A stretch of DNA of 64,000 nucleotides, from assembly GCA_910583605.1 (NCBI GenBank), contig CAJTXN010000014.1, forward strand, positions 1 through 64,000, given 5' to 3'. The notes under the pieces are model-generated. The model saw only the letters and a program-made list of their open reading frames with translations. It searched no databases and was not told the DNA's origin. The stretch comes from an uncultured Lachnospiraceae bacterium (lineage in GTDB: Bacteria; Bacillota; Clostridia; Lachnospirales; Lachnospiraceae). The first letter of the stretch is position 1. The number at the start of each line of letters is the position of its first letter. Positions 27,197 through 36,091 of this stretch are shown here, piece by piece. The position numbers were made by a program, and so were the translations under genes.

Positions 27197-29224
27197 ATGA
27201 AATTTTCTGGAAATAAACTTTTGAAAACAGGATTGGTCTGTACGCTTACGATTTCGATACTGATGGGATTAACGGCTTGCGGAAACAGCAGGGAAGCAGG
27301 GACATCCGGAACCGGAAGCAAAGCAAATACCATTGATTTCGGACTGGCGGCACAGGTTACAGACGGTTCGATTCTGCACTGTTTTTCATGGTCGTTCAAC
27401 ACGATTACCGAATCGATGGAAGATATTGCGGCAGCCGGATTTTCAGGGATTCAGACTTCACCGATCAATGCCTGTTATGATGGCGGCAATGCCGGAATGG
27501 AGTTGTTTGGAGAGGGTAAATGGAGTTATCATTACCAGCCCACAGACTGGAAGATTGGAAATTATCAATTGGGAACCAGAGATGAATTTAAGAAAATGTG
27601 TGATGTTGCCCACAGTTACGGAATTAAAGTAATCGTGGATGTGGCACCAAACCATACTACGAAGGAAATCAGCGGAGTTTCCGAAGATTTGCTGACAGCG
27701 GCAGGCGGACAGGAGGCGTTATACCATTCCGGCGGAATGGATGCGATTTCTGATTACACAGACCGGAAGCAATGTACATTAATGGGAGTAGGCGGTCTGC
27801 CGGATGTGAATACGGAGAATGTAAAGTTTCAGGATTATTTTATTTCTTATCTGAATGACTGTATTGCCTGCGGAGCAGACGGTTTTCGTTATGATACGGC
27901 AAAACATATCGGTCTGCCGGATGATCCGAAAGATACCGGAGTTTCGGAAAATAATTTCTGGAGCAGGGTCATCAGGGAAATAAATCATGCAGATACGATT
28001 TTTAATTATGGTGAAGTCCTGCAGGATGGCGGCGAGCGGATTGCCGATTATATTGATACGATTGGTGCGGCAACTGCCAGTTCTTATGGTTCTGCTATCC
28101 GTGATGCTGCCATGTCCGGTAAAATGGATGCGGAAAAACTGAAGGATTTTAAAGTCGGAGGTAGTACCAATGTGGTTACATGGGTAGAGTCCCATGATAA
28201 TTATACCGGAGATGAATCTACATATTTATTGGTTCGCAATCAGGATATTATAAGGGGCTGGTCAATCATTGCTGCCCGGGGAGCCGGAACACCGTTGTTT
28301 TTCTCAAGGCCGTATAACAGTTCCGAAGATAATATGTGGGGAACCATGAACCGGATTGGTATGGCAGGAGATATGTTATATAAGGATTCAACGGTAGCGA
28401 CAGTAAACCGTTTTCGAAATGCCATGGCAGGAGAGCCGGAGAATATTTATAATTTGAATGAAAATACAGAAATTTTATATATTGAACGGGGGAGCAGAGG
28501 TCTTGTCATTATTAATTCCGGAGAAGAAATTAAGATAGGCGGAGAGACCACACTGGCAGACGGAACTTATATCAACCGGGTGGATGGTACGGCAGAATTT
28601 GTTGTATCCGGTGGAAAAATTACAGGCACACTGCCAAAGGATTCCGTTGTGGTTTTATATAATGATGGTTATATAGAAATCGGCAAGAGCCCTCTTGTTA
28701 AGGTTTCTGATGATGACAGTCAAGTATTTCATACGGACACACTGGAAGTCACACTGGTTGCCGAGAATACGGCAAAGGCAGTGTATTCTGTTAATGGCGG
28801 AGAAGAAGTGGAATTTAAAAACGGAGATAAACTCACAATCGGAGAAGGTGTGGCAGCCGGAACCGTGATTCGTATTACGTTAAAGGGTGAGAGTTCCGAC
28901 GGTCTGCATAGTACCATGACATATGAATTCTCCAAAAAAGAAGGAACTTCCTCCGGTACGGTAATTTATTTTAAAAAGCCGGATAACTGGAAAAACGAAA
29001 TATGTGCTTATGTATATGATGAGACTTCTTATTCGGAAGTAAAGTATAATGAAAAATGGCCGGGAGTTGCCATGAAAGAAGAAGGAAACGGGGTATACAG
29101 TTATACCTTTACCGAAGATTGGATTGCACCTTTGGTAATCTTTACGGATGGAACCAACCAGTCCAATGGAGAAATGGAGCCGGGGGAAAAGGTTGAAAGC
29201 GGAAAAACTTATGAAGTGAGATAA
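27197..29224 (+). CDS. Lipoprotein alpha-amylase (GH13) with C-terminal starch-binding module
   Basis: A surface amylase of 675 residues. The signal peptide ends in a lipobox LTAC with Cys28, so it is lipid anchored. GH13 region I is DVAPNHT near 148-154; the catalytic residues read as Asp233 (FRYDTAKH), Glu273 (NYGEVLQ) and Asp334 (WVESHD). A beta-sandwich C-domain follows near 440-500. An Ig-like stretch spans about 505-575, and the last 85 residues (TVIYFKKPDNWKNEICAYVY) resemble a CBM25/26-type starch-binding module. AAGGAGGAG precedes the ATG. It cleaves starch or glycogen outside the cell. Confidence 0.92.
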   Translation: MKFSGNKLLKTGLVCTLTISILMGLTACGNSREAGTSGTGSKANTIDFGLAAQVTDGSILHCFSWSFNTITESMEDIAAAGFSGIQTSPINACYDGGNAGMELFGEGKWSYHYQPTDWKIGNYQLGTRDEFKKMCDVAHSYGIKVIVDVAPNHTTKEISGVSEDLLTAAGGQEALYHSGGMDAISDYTDRKQCTLMGVGGLPDVNTENVKFQDYFISYLNDCIACGADGFRYDTAKHIGLPDDPKDTGVSENNFWSRVIREINHADTIFNYGEVLQDGGERIADYIDTIGAATASSYGSAIRDAAMSGKMDAEKLKDFKVGGSTNVVTWVESHDNYTGDESTYLLVRNQDIIRGWSIIAARGAGTPLFFSRPYNSSEDNMWGTMNRIGMAGDMLYKDSTVATVNRFRNAMAGEPENIYNLNENTEILYIERGSRGLVIINSGEEIKIGGETTLADGTYINRVDGTAEFVVSGGKITGTLPKDSVVVLYNDGYIEIGKSPLVKVSDDDSQVFHTDTLEVTLVAENTAKAVYSVNGGEEVEFKNGDKLTIGEGVAAGTVIRITLKGESSDGLHSTMTYEFSKKEGTSSGTVIYFKKPDNWKNEICAYVYDETSYSEVKYNEKWPGVAMKEEGNGVYSYTFTEDWIAPLVIFTDGTNQSNGEMEPGEKVESGKTYEVR

Positions 29225-29236
29225 ATTCATGGATAT

Positions 29237-29288
29237 AAACAGACACCGCTGAAAGGAATGGAAATTGCCTTTCAGCGGTGTCTGTTTT
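29237..29288 (+). terminator. Rho-independent terminator after the amylase gene
   Basis: An 18-bp stem (AACAGACACCGCTGAAAG with CTTTCAGCGGTGTCTGTT) is followed by TTTT. The convergent DegV gene ends 36 bp further on and may use the same hairpin in reverse. Confidence 0.85.
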
Positions 29289-29323
29289 AATGATATGAGA
29301 ACGGCATCTGTGTAAAAGAGAGA

Positions 29324-30214
29324 TTAATTACATAATTTGTTTTTCTGAATAATTCCCAATCCCAAAGCATAAGGGCCGGTATGACAGCCGATGGTGGTGC
29401 CGATTCTGACCGGTATTGTTTTATCGCATTGAATACCCAGATATTCCTCTGCTTCTTTTTCAAATGCTGCGGCTTCTTCATAATCATATCCACAGGACAC
29501 TATGAAATTATAATCTTCTTTATTGATTCCCGGTTCGTTCAGATAAGACTTCAGAGCTGACAGTACACTGAGTTTGGACTTTTTACGGCTTCGGCTGATT
29601 CCACCCAGGGAAATATCTCCGTCTTTCATTATGATCGTCGGACGAATGCCGAGTTTATCTCCTGCCAGTACGGCTAATTTTCCAATACGTCCGTTTTTGA
29701 TTAAATATTCTAAAGATCCGACCGTGAAGTAGATACGTCCTGTTTTTTTAATTTGTTCCAATTCCGCAACAGAATCTTCATAAGAAATCCCGGCATCCCT
29801 TAATTTAACGGCTTCGTTTACAAATAAACCTTCACTGGCGGTATTCAGTGCAGAATCGATTACCGTAATGACCGCCTCCGGATGGGTTTCAAGAATTAAC
29901 TCTTTGGCATTGCAGGCGCTATTATAGGAGCCGCTGAATTTGGAAGTAATACAAATGCATATAATAGGAATGTTTTGTTCAACATAAGGCATGAAGACAT
30001 CTATATAATCCTGTACGGACGGCAGAGAAGACTTCGGTATGGCGTGTTCATCTATCATCTTACGGTAAAAGGTGTCGTGGTCAATACCTTCCCCTTCTTT
30101 TACATAGTTTTCACCATCAAATGTAACATAAAAAGGAACAATTTTTATATTATGTGCAGTGGTATAGTCTGACAGTAAGTCACATGCACCATCACTGATA
30201 ATCTGATAACTCAT
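29324..30214 (-). CDS. DegV-family fatty-acid-binding protein
   Basis: From the ATG at 30214 (GGAGG upstream on the minus strand) the product has 296 residues. It starts MSYQIISDGACDLLSDYTTA and has the DegV ligand-site segments ITSKFSGSYNSA near 85-96 and GSLEYLIKNGRIGKL near 150-164, then GIRPTIIMKDGDI. DegV proteins bind fatty acids; some act as FakB, handing the acid to FakA kinase for phosphorylation and lipid synthesis. No fakA is in the window. A frame extending to 30253 has no ribosome site. Confidence 0.9.
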   Translation of the reverse strand: MSYQIISDGACDLLSDYTTAHNIKIVPFYVTFDGENYVKEGEGIDHDTFYRKMIDEHAIPKSSLPSVQDYIDVFMPYVEQNIPIICICITSKFSGSYNSACNAKELILETHPEAVITVIDSALNTASEGLFVNEAVKLRDAGISYEDSVAELEQIKKTGRIYFTVGSLEYLIKNGRIGKLAVLAGDKLGIRPTIIMKDGDISLGGISRSRKKSKLSVLSALKSYLNEPGINKEDYNFIVSCGYDYEEAAAFEKEAEEYLGIQCDKTIPVRIGTTIGCHTGPYALGLGIIQKNKLCN

Positions 30215-30349
30215 AGAAAACCTCCAAAAGTACGGGTATGGTTGGAAATCCATACCATCTATATTATATGATTAGAATATTATATCATGTGGTTTTGGAA
30301 ACTACAAGATGAAATTAAAAAATATTATATTGTATTCTGTTCGGTATTC

Positions 30350-30797
30350 TGCTAGCCGGACGCAGATGGGGAAGCCTTTGGGCACAGGCTTCCCCATCTG
30401 CTGATTCTGGCTGAATTTATAAAAAAATCTGGCAACGGATTATGTTTATATTCAGCTAATACATAAATACATATCAGAAATTTCCGGTGAGGATTAAAAT
30501 GTTGTTTAAATTTTATATTTTAAGATTTAAAAATTTTTCCAAAAAACAGCGGAGGCAGAAAGCTTCGGACCCGGTTTGACGACTTTCGGAAAAAGCTGGG
30601 AAGTTCTTGGTGTTCTGCCGGAAAATCAGCTATTTCCTGACACGATGTCAGGAAAAGTCATCCGTGAGGCATGGACGCCGAATGGATGACGGTAGCGTCC
30701 GCCTTCAAATATCTATCGCAGAACACTTAGAACTTCCCAGCTTTTGGAGAGTCGTCAAACCGGGTCCGAAGCTTTCTGCCTCTGCGTTCGGCTGGCA
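30350..30797 (+). repeat. Structured repeat element, copy 1 (MITE-like or structured RNA)
   Basis: The 701-bp spacer 30215-30915 holds this element and no gene. Terminal inverted repeats are TGCTAGCCGGACGCAGA (30350-30366) and its near-complement at 30781-30797. Inside are a 15-bp perfect hairpin at 30362-30401, a 33-bp perfect inverted repeat (30552-30584 with 30750-30782), and a core at 30598-30738. The core also occurs at 51070-51211 with compensated stems. A 78-codon frame within it is an artefact of the repeat. It could be a non-autonomous mobile element or a structured non-coding RNA; I do not recognise an Rfam family. Confidence 0.75.
30598..30738 (+). ncRNA. Candidate structured RNA core, copy 1
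   Basis: The outer stem is GGGAAGTTCT and GTGTTCTGC pairing with GCAGAACAC and AGAACTTCCC. Inside are hairpin TTTCCTGACA/TGTCAGGAAA, then GTCATCC/GGATGAC enclosing a TGA/GAA internal loop and a GGC/GCC stem, then the invariant single strand GGTAGCGTCCGCCTTC. The same architecture with different paired bases appears at 51070. Direction of transcription is assumed from the direction shared by both copies. Confidence 0.5.
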
Positions 30798-30915
30798 GGC
30801 AAATGAACCACAAAAAAATAGTATTTGTGTATTTACCAATTAATGCTATAATATTTAGATACTTCCTTTGAGATAATCATACCATACATCAATTATTAGA
30901 AGAAAGGAGCTTCTT

Positions 30916-31185
30916 ATGTTCCGATTATGGGCAAAAACATTTAAAAACAATCATATGCTGAATGATATGACAGTATCAAATAATACGGCGGGACTTACCA
31001 GAACCCAGAAAATTTTTCAGGCCATCGATGAAATCTGTCTGGAATTTGATTTGGGGAAACCAATCTGGCTGAGTGCAAATGTGGAAGATTTTAAAAGGCA
31101 CGATAAAGTCCGGTTTCGTCAGGATAATTTTATAGAAGAAGTGGATTTTGACTATTTGGAAATTCATGTGATAGAAGAGGACTGA
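30916..31185 (+). CDS. Conserved small hypothetical protein
   Basis: An 89-residue protein after a good AAAGGAG site. It starts MFRLWAKTFKNNHMLNDMTV and ends with acidic and aromatic residues (EEVDFDYLEIHVIEED). There is no signal peptide or membrane segment. I recall similar short proteins in Lachnospiraceae but no assigned domain. It stands about 130 bp before the Mrp ATPase gene. Confidence 0.65.
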   Translation: MFRLWAKTFKNNHMLNDMTVSNNTAGLTRTQKIFQAIDEICLEFDLGKPIWLSANVEDFKRHDKVRFRQDNFIEEVDFDYLEIHVIEED

Positions 31186-31336
31186 CCGGATTCAGGAAGC
31201 GGAGAAACTGCCGGAAATGTGAAAAAATTATGATAATCTTGCCTGATTTCTGAAACTGTGTTATAGTTTCTTCAGTATTAAAATAAGAAAAATAAAAAAT
31301 ATTCGATAGTATTTATATATGGAGGTTTGCGGTAAA

Positions 31337-32167
31337 ATGTCAGAAAGAGAATGTAATAATTCAGAGTGTACCAGAGAAAGCTGTGCCGGATGTTCCCAGA
31401 GCAGGGAAAGTATGCTGGCACCGGCGAATAAAACAAGTAAAATAGGAAAAGTCATTGCGGTAATGAGCGGTAAAGGCGGAGTGGGAAAATCAATGATTAC
31501 TTCGTCACTGGCAGTGGAACTGACAAAAAAGGGATATAAAGTGGGTATATTGGATTCTGATATCACGGGACCTTCCATTCCTAAGATGTTCGGATTGGAA
31601 CAGGTGGCAGAAGGAACAGAGGAAGGAATATTTCCTTCAGTTACGGCCGGCAATATCAAAGTCATGTCAGTTAATTTACTGCTGGAGGACACAGAAGAAC
31701 CGGTTATATGGCGGGGGCCAGTAATCGCCGGTGTAGTAAAGCAGTTCTGGTCTGACGTGTTTTGGGGTGAACTGGATTATCTTCTGGTGGATATGCCGCC
31801 GGGAACGGGAGATGTACCTTTAACGGTCTTTCAGTCGTTACCGGTAGACGGAGTGATAGTAGTCACATCACCTCAGGATCTGGTCAGACTGATAGTGAAA
31901 AAGGCATATAACATGGCGGTAAAAATGGATATACCAGTGATAGGAATGGTAGAAAATTACAGCTACCTGGAATGTCCGGACTGTGGCAGAAAGCTGAATA
32001 TCTTTGGCGAAAGCAAAATTGATGAGGTGGCTGAAGAATTAAAGATTCCGGTGCTGGGAAAACTTCCGGTAGTTTCCGGTTTTGCGGAACTTGCGGATGC
32101 AGGAAGGTTTGATGAGGTGGAAAATCCATATCTGGAAGAAGCAGTCAGGATGATAACAGAAAAATAA
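31337..32167 (+). CDS. Mrp/NBP35-family Fe-S carrier ATPase
   Basis: A 276-residue P-loop ATPase that binds and transfers Fe-S clusters. The N-terminus is Cys rich (CNNSECTRESCAGC, residues 5-18), as in clostridial members. Walker A is GKGGVGKSMITSSLA, the second lysine-containing motif and DSDITGPSIPKMFG follow, then DMPPGTGDVPLTV, and the C-terminal CxxC is in ECPDCGRK. Start 31337 is chosen because GGAGG lies at 31321-31325; the ATG at 31319 precedes the site. It may work with the SmsCB-like pair at 20-22 kb. Confidence 0.9.
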   Translation: MSERECNNSECTRESCAGCSQSRESMLAPANKTSKIGKVIAVMSGKGGVGKSMITSSLAVELTKKGYKVGILDSDITGPSIPKMFGLEQVAEGTEEGIFPSVTAGNIKVMSVNLLLEDTEEPVIWRGPVIAGVVKQFWSDVFWGELDYLLVDMPPGTGDVPLTVFQSLPVDGVIVVTSPQDLVRLIVKKAYNMAVKMDIPVIGMVENYSYLECPDCGRKLNIFGESKIDEVAEELKIPVLGKLPVVSGFAELADAGRFDEVENPYLEEAVRMITEK

Positions 32168-32190
32168 TCAAAAATAAGGCAGGTGCAAAA

Positions 32191-32841
32191 ATGAATTATA
32201 ATCTGGATGAAATATTGGACGGGTATGACAATGAGTCCGATGTATCGGAAGAGGAAAAGAGATATCAGAGTGAGGAAAACGAAAAAGAACAGAATCAGAA
32301 TGGGAATAACATAAAAAAAGACACCGGGAAAGATAATCTCTGGAAAGAAGTGTTTAGCTGGGTCCGGATCATTGTGGGAGCTTTTATCGTTGCATTTATT
32401 CTGAGCAACTTCGTAATTGTCAATGCCAGGGTTCCTTCCGGTTCTATGATAAGCACAATTAATGAAAATGATAAACTCATCGGGTTCCGGCTGGCTTATT
32501 TATTCAGTGATCCGAAACGGGGAGATATCGTTATGTTTGATTCCCCGGTAGAAGACAAAATATACATAAAGAGAGTGATCGGTCTGCCGGGGGAAACCGT
32601 GGAGATTCGGGATAATACGGTATACATTAACGGGGAGCGGCTGGAAGAGGATTATGTAAAAAATGAATGGACCAATTCGCCGGGGACAAAAACTTATGAT
32701 GTACCAGAGGGGTGCTATTTTATGATGGGGGACAACCGGAATGCATCAGCGGACTCCAGGGTATGGGGAGTCATAAAAGAGGATGCTATTATTGCAAAAG
32801 CAATATTCAGATATTATCCATCCATTGATATGCTGGATTAA
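32191..32841 (+). CDS. lepB: Signal peptidase I
   Basis: A type I signal peptidase of 216 residues. The first 50 residues are acidic and cytosolic, followed by one membrane segment at about 55-77. The catalytic serine is Ser85 (VPSGSM) and the lysine is Lys127 (YIKRVIG). The conserved GDNRNASADSRVWG lies near 183-196. AAGGCAGG precedes the ATG, 23 bp after the Mrp gene. It cuts signal peptides from exported proteins at the outer membrane face. Confidence 0.95.
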   Translation: MNYNLDEILDGYDNESDVSEEEKRYQSEENEKEQNQNGNNIKKDTGKDNLWKEVFSWVRIIVGAFIVAFILSNFVIVNARVPSGSMISTINENDKLIGFRLAYLFSDPKRGDIVMFDSPVEDKIYIKRVIGLPGETVEIRDNTVYINGERLEEDYVKNEWTNSPGTKTYDVPEGCYFMMGDNRNASADSRVWGVIKEDAIIAKAIFRYYPSIDMLD

Positions 32842-32859
32842 AGGAGAATGTTATAAAAA

Positions 32860-33975
32860 ATGAAGGCAAAAAAAATAATAACATATTCGGCTTTAGAGCG
32901 GCAAAGGCATGGAATAAAGGGTGCGGGAACATATGTAGGAATATTTCTGTTTATGTTCCCGTTTATTTCCATTCTGCTGGCTCTTTTTTCATGTTTTATA
33001 TATCATCTGTCCGATACAATGTATTCTGCATTATTTATGACGGGAACCATATTGCTGATTGTTTTGTTTCTTGGGGCGGAAATCCGATGGCTGTGGGAAA
33101 TGTTGACGGTTTATGTGGCAGGAGAAGACGGAGCGCTGTATCGGCTACACATTTCTGTTTTCTGGTATAAGATAAAAAACTGTACAAACCTGCTGAATCC
33201 CATGAATACAGCCGGCGGGAAATGGATGCAGCTATTTTATATGATTCAGAATATTAAACTGGCATTGGAGAGAGCGGGCGATATCGGTTTTGATGAGCTG
33301 ATCCGGATGGGACGGCTGACCAGAATAACCGGTATTATGGAAGTGGAAAACAGGAAAAAGTCTTTTATCATTTCGGGCGAAATTGAAAATCAAAAAGGAA
33401 TTCGAAGGAGAAAAATAAGTATCCGGAAGGTCTATGATCATATTGATGCGTTGCAGGAATATGCCGATATTTATAAAACAAAGGGAAAAGAGGCAGCAGA
33501 AGCATATAATTTCAGATTTAAAAAGGATGCTTCTGCCTATGTGATCGAGCGAACACCGTTTCAGAAACTAAAACGGTTTTTAACTGTATGGACGGGTATC
33601 CTATTATGGCTTGCCCTGTTTACCGTATATCCGGACTTAAATAAATTAAGCCATATCAATTCGGGAAGATACCAAAAGACGGAAGCATATGCCGACACCG
33701 TTGAATCGGAACATGTCAAAGCAGTTTTTCAATATAACGGAAAAGATTATATGATAGATGTGAAGGATGAATATCTGAAACCGGACGGGGAAGGATATAC
33801 GGTTTCCATCTATTTTGACACGGAAAATCCACAGAAATATTTTCGCAGCCAGATTTACGGACTCATGTATAAACCTGTGTTTGTAATCTATTTTACGGTA
33901 ATTATATTATATTTAATATCCGGAATTACCCAGTACATCATTGATAAATTCATTGCTGCCAAAAAAAGAAATTGA
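32860..33975 (+). CDS. Hypothetical membrane protein
   Basis: A 371-residue integral membrane protein, 18 bp after lepB with AAAGGAG. Hydrophobic segments lie near 25-50, 58-80, 240-260 and 340-360. The soluble middle includes a long basic/amphipathic stretch near 160-230. The extracytoplasmic part near 285-330 (HVKAVFQYNGKDYMIDVKDE, then a YFDTENPQKY end) recalls the DUF3592-like pattern. No enzyme motif is visible. Function unknown. Confidence 0.6.
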   Translation: MKAKKIITYSALERQRHGIKGAGTYVGIFLFMFPFISILLALFSCFIYHLSDTMYSALFMTGTILLIVLFLGAEIRWLWEMLTVYVAGEDGALYRLHISVFWYKIKNCTNLLNPMNTAGGKWMQLFYMIQNIKLALERAGDIGFDELIRMGRLTRITGIMEVENRKKSFIISGEIENQKGIRRRKISIRKVYDHIDALQEYADIYKTKGKEAAEAYNFRFKKDASAYVIERTPFQKLKRFLTVWTGILLWLALFTVYPDLNKLSHINSGRYQKTEAYADTVESEHVKAVFQYNGKDYMIDVKDEYLKPDGEGYTVSIYFDTENPQKYFRSQIYGLMYKPVFVIYFTVIILYLISGITQYIIDKFIAAKKRN

Positions 33976-34068
33976 ATTTGCTTTTCACCTGATTTTAACA
34001 TAATTATCATAAAAACATAAAAATATGGTGTTATTTTATTTGTATATAAAAATGAAAGGCGGATGGCT

Positions 34069-36066
34069 ATGAGATTTAGAAAAAGCATGATATCAGGTCT
34101 GTGTCTGTTACTGGTAGGAACCGCTGCCATGATGGGAGCGTGCAGTTCAAAGAAAGATGGAAATATTAATGATAGTGATAAATCAATAAATACAACAACT
34201 GCTGCGAATGAACCGGTTGCCGGTAACGAAGGAAATCAGGCTGAAAGCGGGGATTCTGAAAATACTGCTGATATCACAAAATTCGATATTAATGTAAGTT
34301 ATAAGGACAAGCAGCTTAATACGGTTTATGATGAAACGGCGGCAACAAAGATTCAGTTGTCTGATTCCGGAATCCAGGTCAGTGATTCCGGTGCGGTTGT
34401 GCAGGGGAACACGGTAACTATAACAAAAGCAGAAACATATATTATCAGCGGTTCTGTATCAGACGGACAGGTTATTGTGGATTCTTCTGAAGAAGGATAT
34501 GTGTGGCTTGTATTGGACAATGTAAGTATTACATCTCAGAATTCCTCTGCAATATATGTAAAAAGTGCGGATAATACGCTGATTACACTGCCGGAGGGAA
34601 CGAAGAATGAGGTGACGGATGGTAAAGACTATGTATTTGAGGGAGAAGAGACTTCTTTAAACGCAGCCATTTACAGTAAAGATGATTTATTCATAAATGG
34701 AACAGGAAGTCTGACCGTGACCGGAAATTATAATCATGGAATCCAGTCCAAGGATGATTTGGTTATCATAAGCGGTAATATTACGGTTCATTCCGCAGGA
34801 GACGGTATTGTGGGTAAAGATTCCGTGGTGATCAGGGAAGCTGTTATCACAGTCGAGGCAGGCGGAGACGGAATAAAATCTACAAATGCCGTTCAGGATA
34901 AAGGTTATATCTATCTGGATAATCCCAATATAACCATTACGGCAGCGAATGATGGAATTCAGGCAGAAACCTGTATGGTAATTGAAGATGGAATATATGA
35001 CATTATTACAGGCGGCGGAAGCGGGAATGCCAGTACAAAAGACAATGGGGAATTCAATCATGGCTGGGGAAACTGGGGTGGAGGCCGTCCGGGAATGAGA
35101 GAAGATATGGAACCGGACTCCAATAACGATACGGTTTCAGACAGTGCAAAGGGAATAAAAGCAGGAGTGGATATAACAATCAATGGAGGAGTCTTTACTT
35201 GTGATACATCAGATGATGCAATACATTCAAACAACAGCATTACAATAAATAAAGGGACTATGACTATGGCATCGGGAGATGACGGGATTCATTCGGACAC
35301 CATATTAACCATTTATGGAGGAGAAATAGAGATAACTAAATCTTATGAGGGAATTGAAAGCGCCAATATCTATGTAAATGATGGAACGATTACGCTGACT
35401 GCCAGTGACGACGGCATAAATGCGGCAGGAGGCAGTGATGGCTCTGCGATAAACGGAAGGCCGGGGCAGAATTCTTTTTCCGGTGCTGGAGACTATGAAA
35501 TGGTATTTAACGGAGGAACCGTTTTGATATATGCTGACGGCGACGGTCTGGATTCCAACGGAAAAATTATTATAAACGGAGGAACCCTTTGGATTGAGGG
35601 GCCTGAAGACGGAGGAAACGCGGCCGTTGATTATGAGACCGGTCTGGAGATAAACGGAGGAACACTGTTTGCAGCAGGAAGTGCGGGAATGGCGGAAGCG
35701 CCAACCGGAGGCAGACAGTGCAGTGTAATGATTAATTTTGATTCCGTTTTTCAGGGAGAAACGAAAGTGACGGTTCGGGATTCGGAAGGAACCGGGATTT
35801 TGGATTATACACCGGGCAGGTCCTGGCAATCCGTTATTTTTTCATCACCGGATTTACAAAAGAGTAATACATATGATATATTAACAAATGAGGAGTTATA
35901 TACTTCCGTTAAGCTTTCGGATATGGTAACAACCATAGGGGTGTCCGGCGGAATGAACGGTGGAATGAGGAACCCGGGCGGAATGAGAGAACATCCGGAC
36001 AACAGGGAAGAAGGAATCAGAGAATTTCCGGATGGAAGGAACCGGGAAACGGAAGGGGGGGTCTAA
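34069..36066 (+). CDS. Lipoprotein with DUF4353-type carbohydrate-binding repeats
   Basis: A secreted lipoprotein of 665 residues. The signal peptide ends MGAC with Cys25. A low-complexity Asn/Asp/Glu linker (27-65) follows. The rest is a right-handed beta-helix-like series of short Gly/Asp/Ile-rich repeats (for example GDGIKSTNA, SDDGINAAGG, DGDGLDSNGK), which I recognise as the DUF4353 carbohydrate-binding type. The C-terminus is a Gly/Asn/Arg/Met-rich tail. ATG 34063, two codons upstream, is an alternative; AAAGG spacing favours 34069. Likely binds polysaccharide at the surface. Confidence 0.8.
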   Translation: MRFRKSMISGLCLLLVGTAAMMGACSSKKDGNINDSDKSINTTTAANEPVAGNEGNQAESGDSENTADITKFDINVSYKDKQLNTVYDETAATKIQLSDSGIQVSDSGAVVQGNTVTITKAETYIISGSVSDGQVIVDSSEEGYVWLVLDNVSITSQNSSAIYVKSADNTLITLPEGTKNEVTDGKDYVFEGEETSLNAAIYSKDDLFINGTGSLTVTGNYNHGIQSKDDLVIISGNITVHSAGDGIVGKDSVVIREAVITVEAGGDGIKSTNAVQDKGYIYLDNPNITITAANDGIQAETCMVIEDGIYDIITGGGSGNASTKDNGEFNHGWGNWGGGRPGMREDMEPDSNNDTVSDSAKGIKAGVDITINGGVFTCDTSDDAIHSNNSITINKGTMTMASGDDGIHSDTILTIYGGEIEITKSYEGIESANIYVNDGTITLTASDDGINAAGGSDGSAINGRPGQNSFSGAGDYEMVFNGGTVLIYADGDGLDSNGKIIINGGTLWIEGPEDGGNAAVDYETGLEINGGTLFAAGSAGMAEAPTGGRQCSVMINFDSVFQGETKVTVRDSEGTGILDYTPGRSWQSVIFSSPDLQKSNTYDILTNEELYTSVKLSDMVTTIGVSGGMNGGMRNPGGMREHPDNREEGIREFPDGRNRETEGGV

Positions 36067-36091
36067 AGTATTTCCGGAAGGAGAGAGAAAA

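Noticed and set aside
30362..30401. 15-bp perfect hairpin as a terminator for DegV
   Set aside because: It lies upstream of the DegV start, not after its end, and has no T-run on either strand. It is better seen as part of the repeat element.
30607..30843. 78-codon plus-strand frame in the 30.6-kb repeat
   Set aside because: It is generated by the inverted-repeat and structured core, has no ribosome site or family, and its counterpart in copy 2 is not open.
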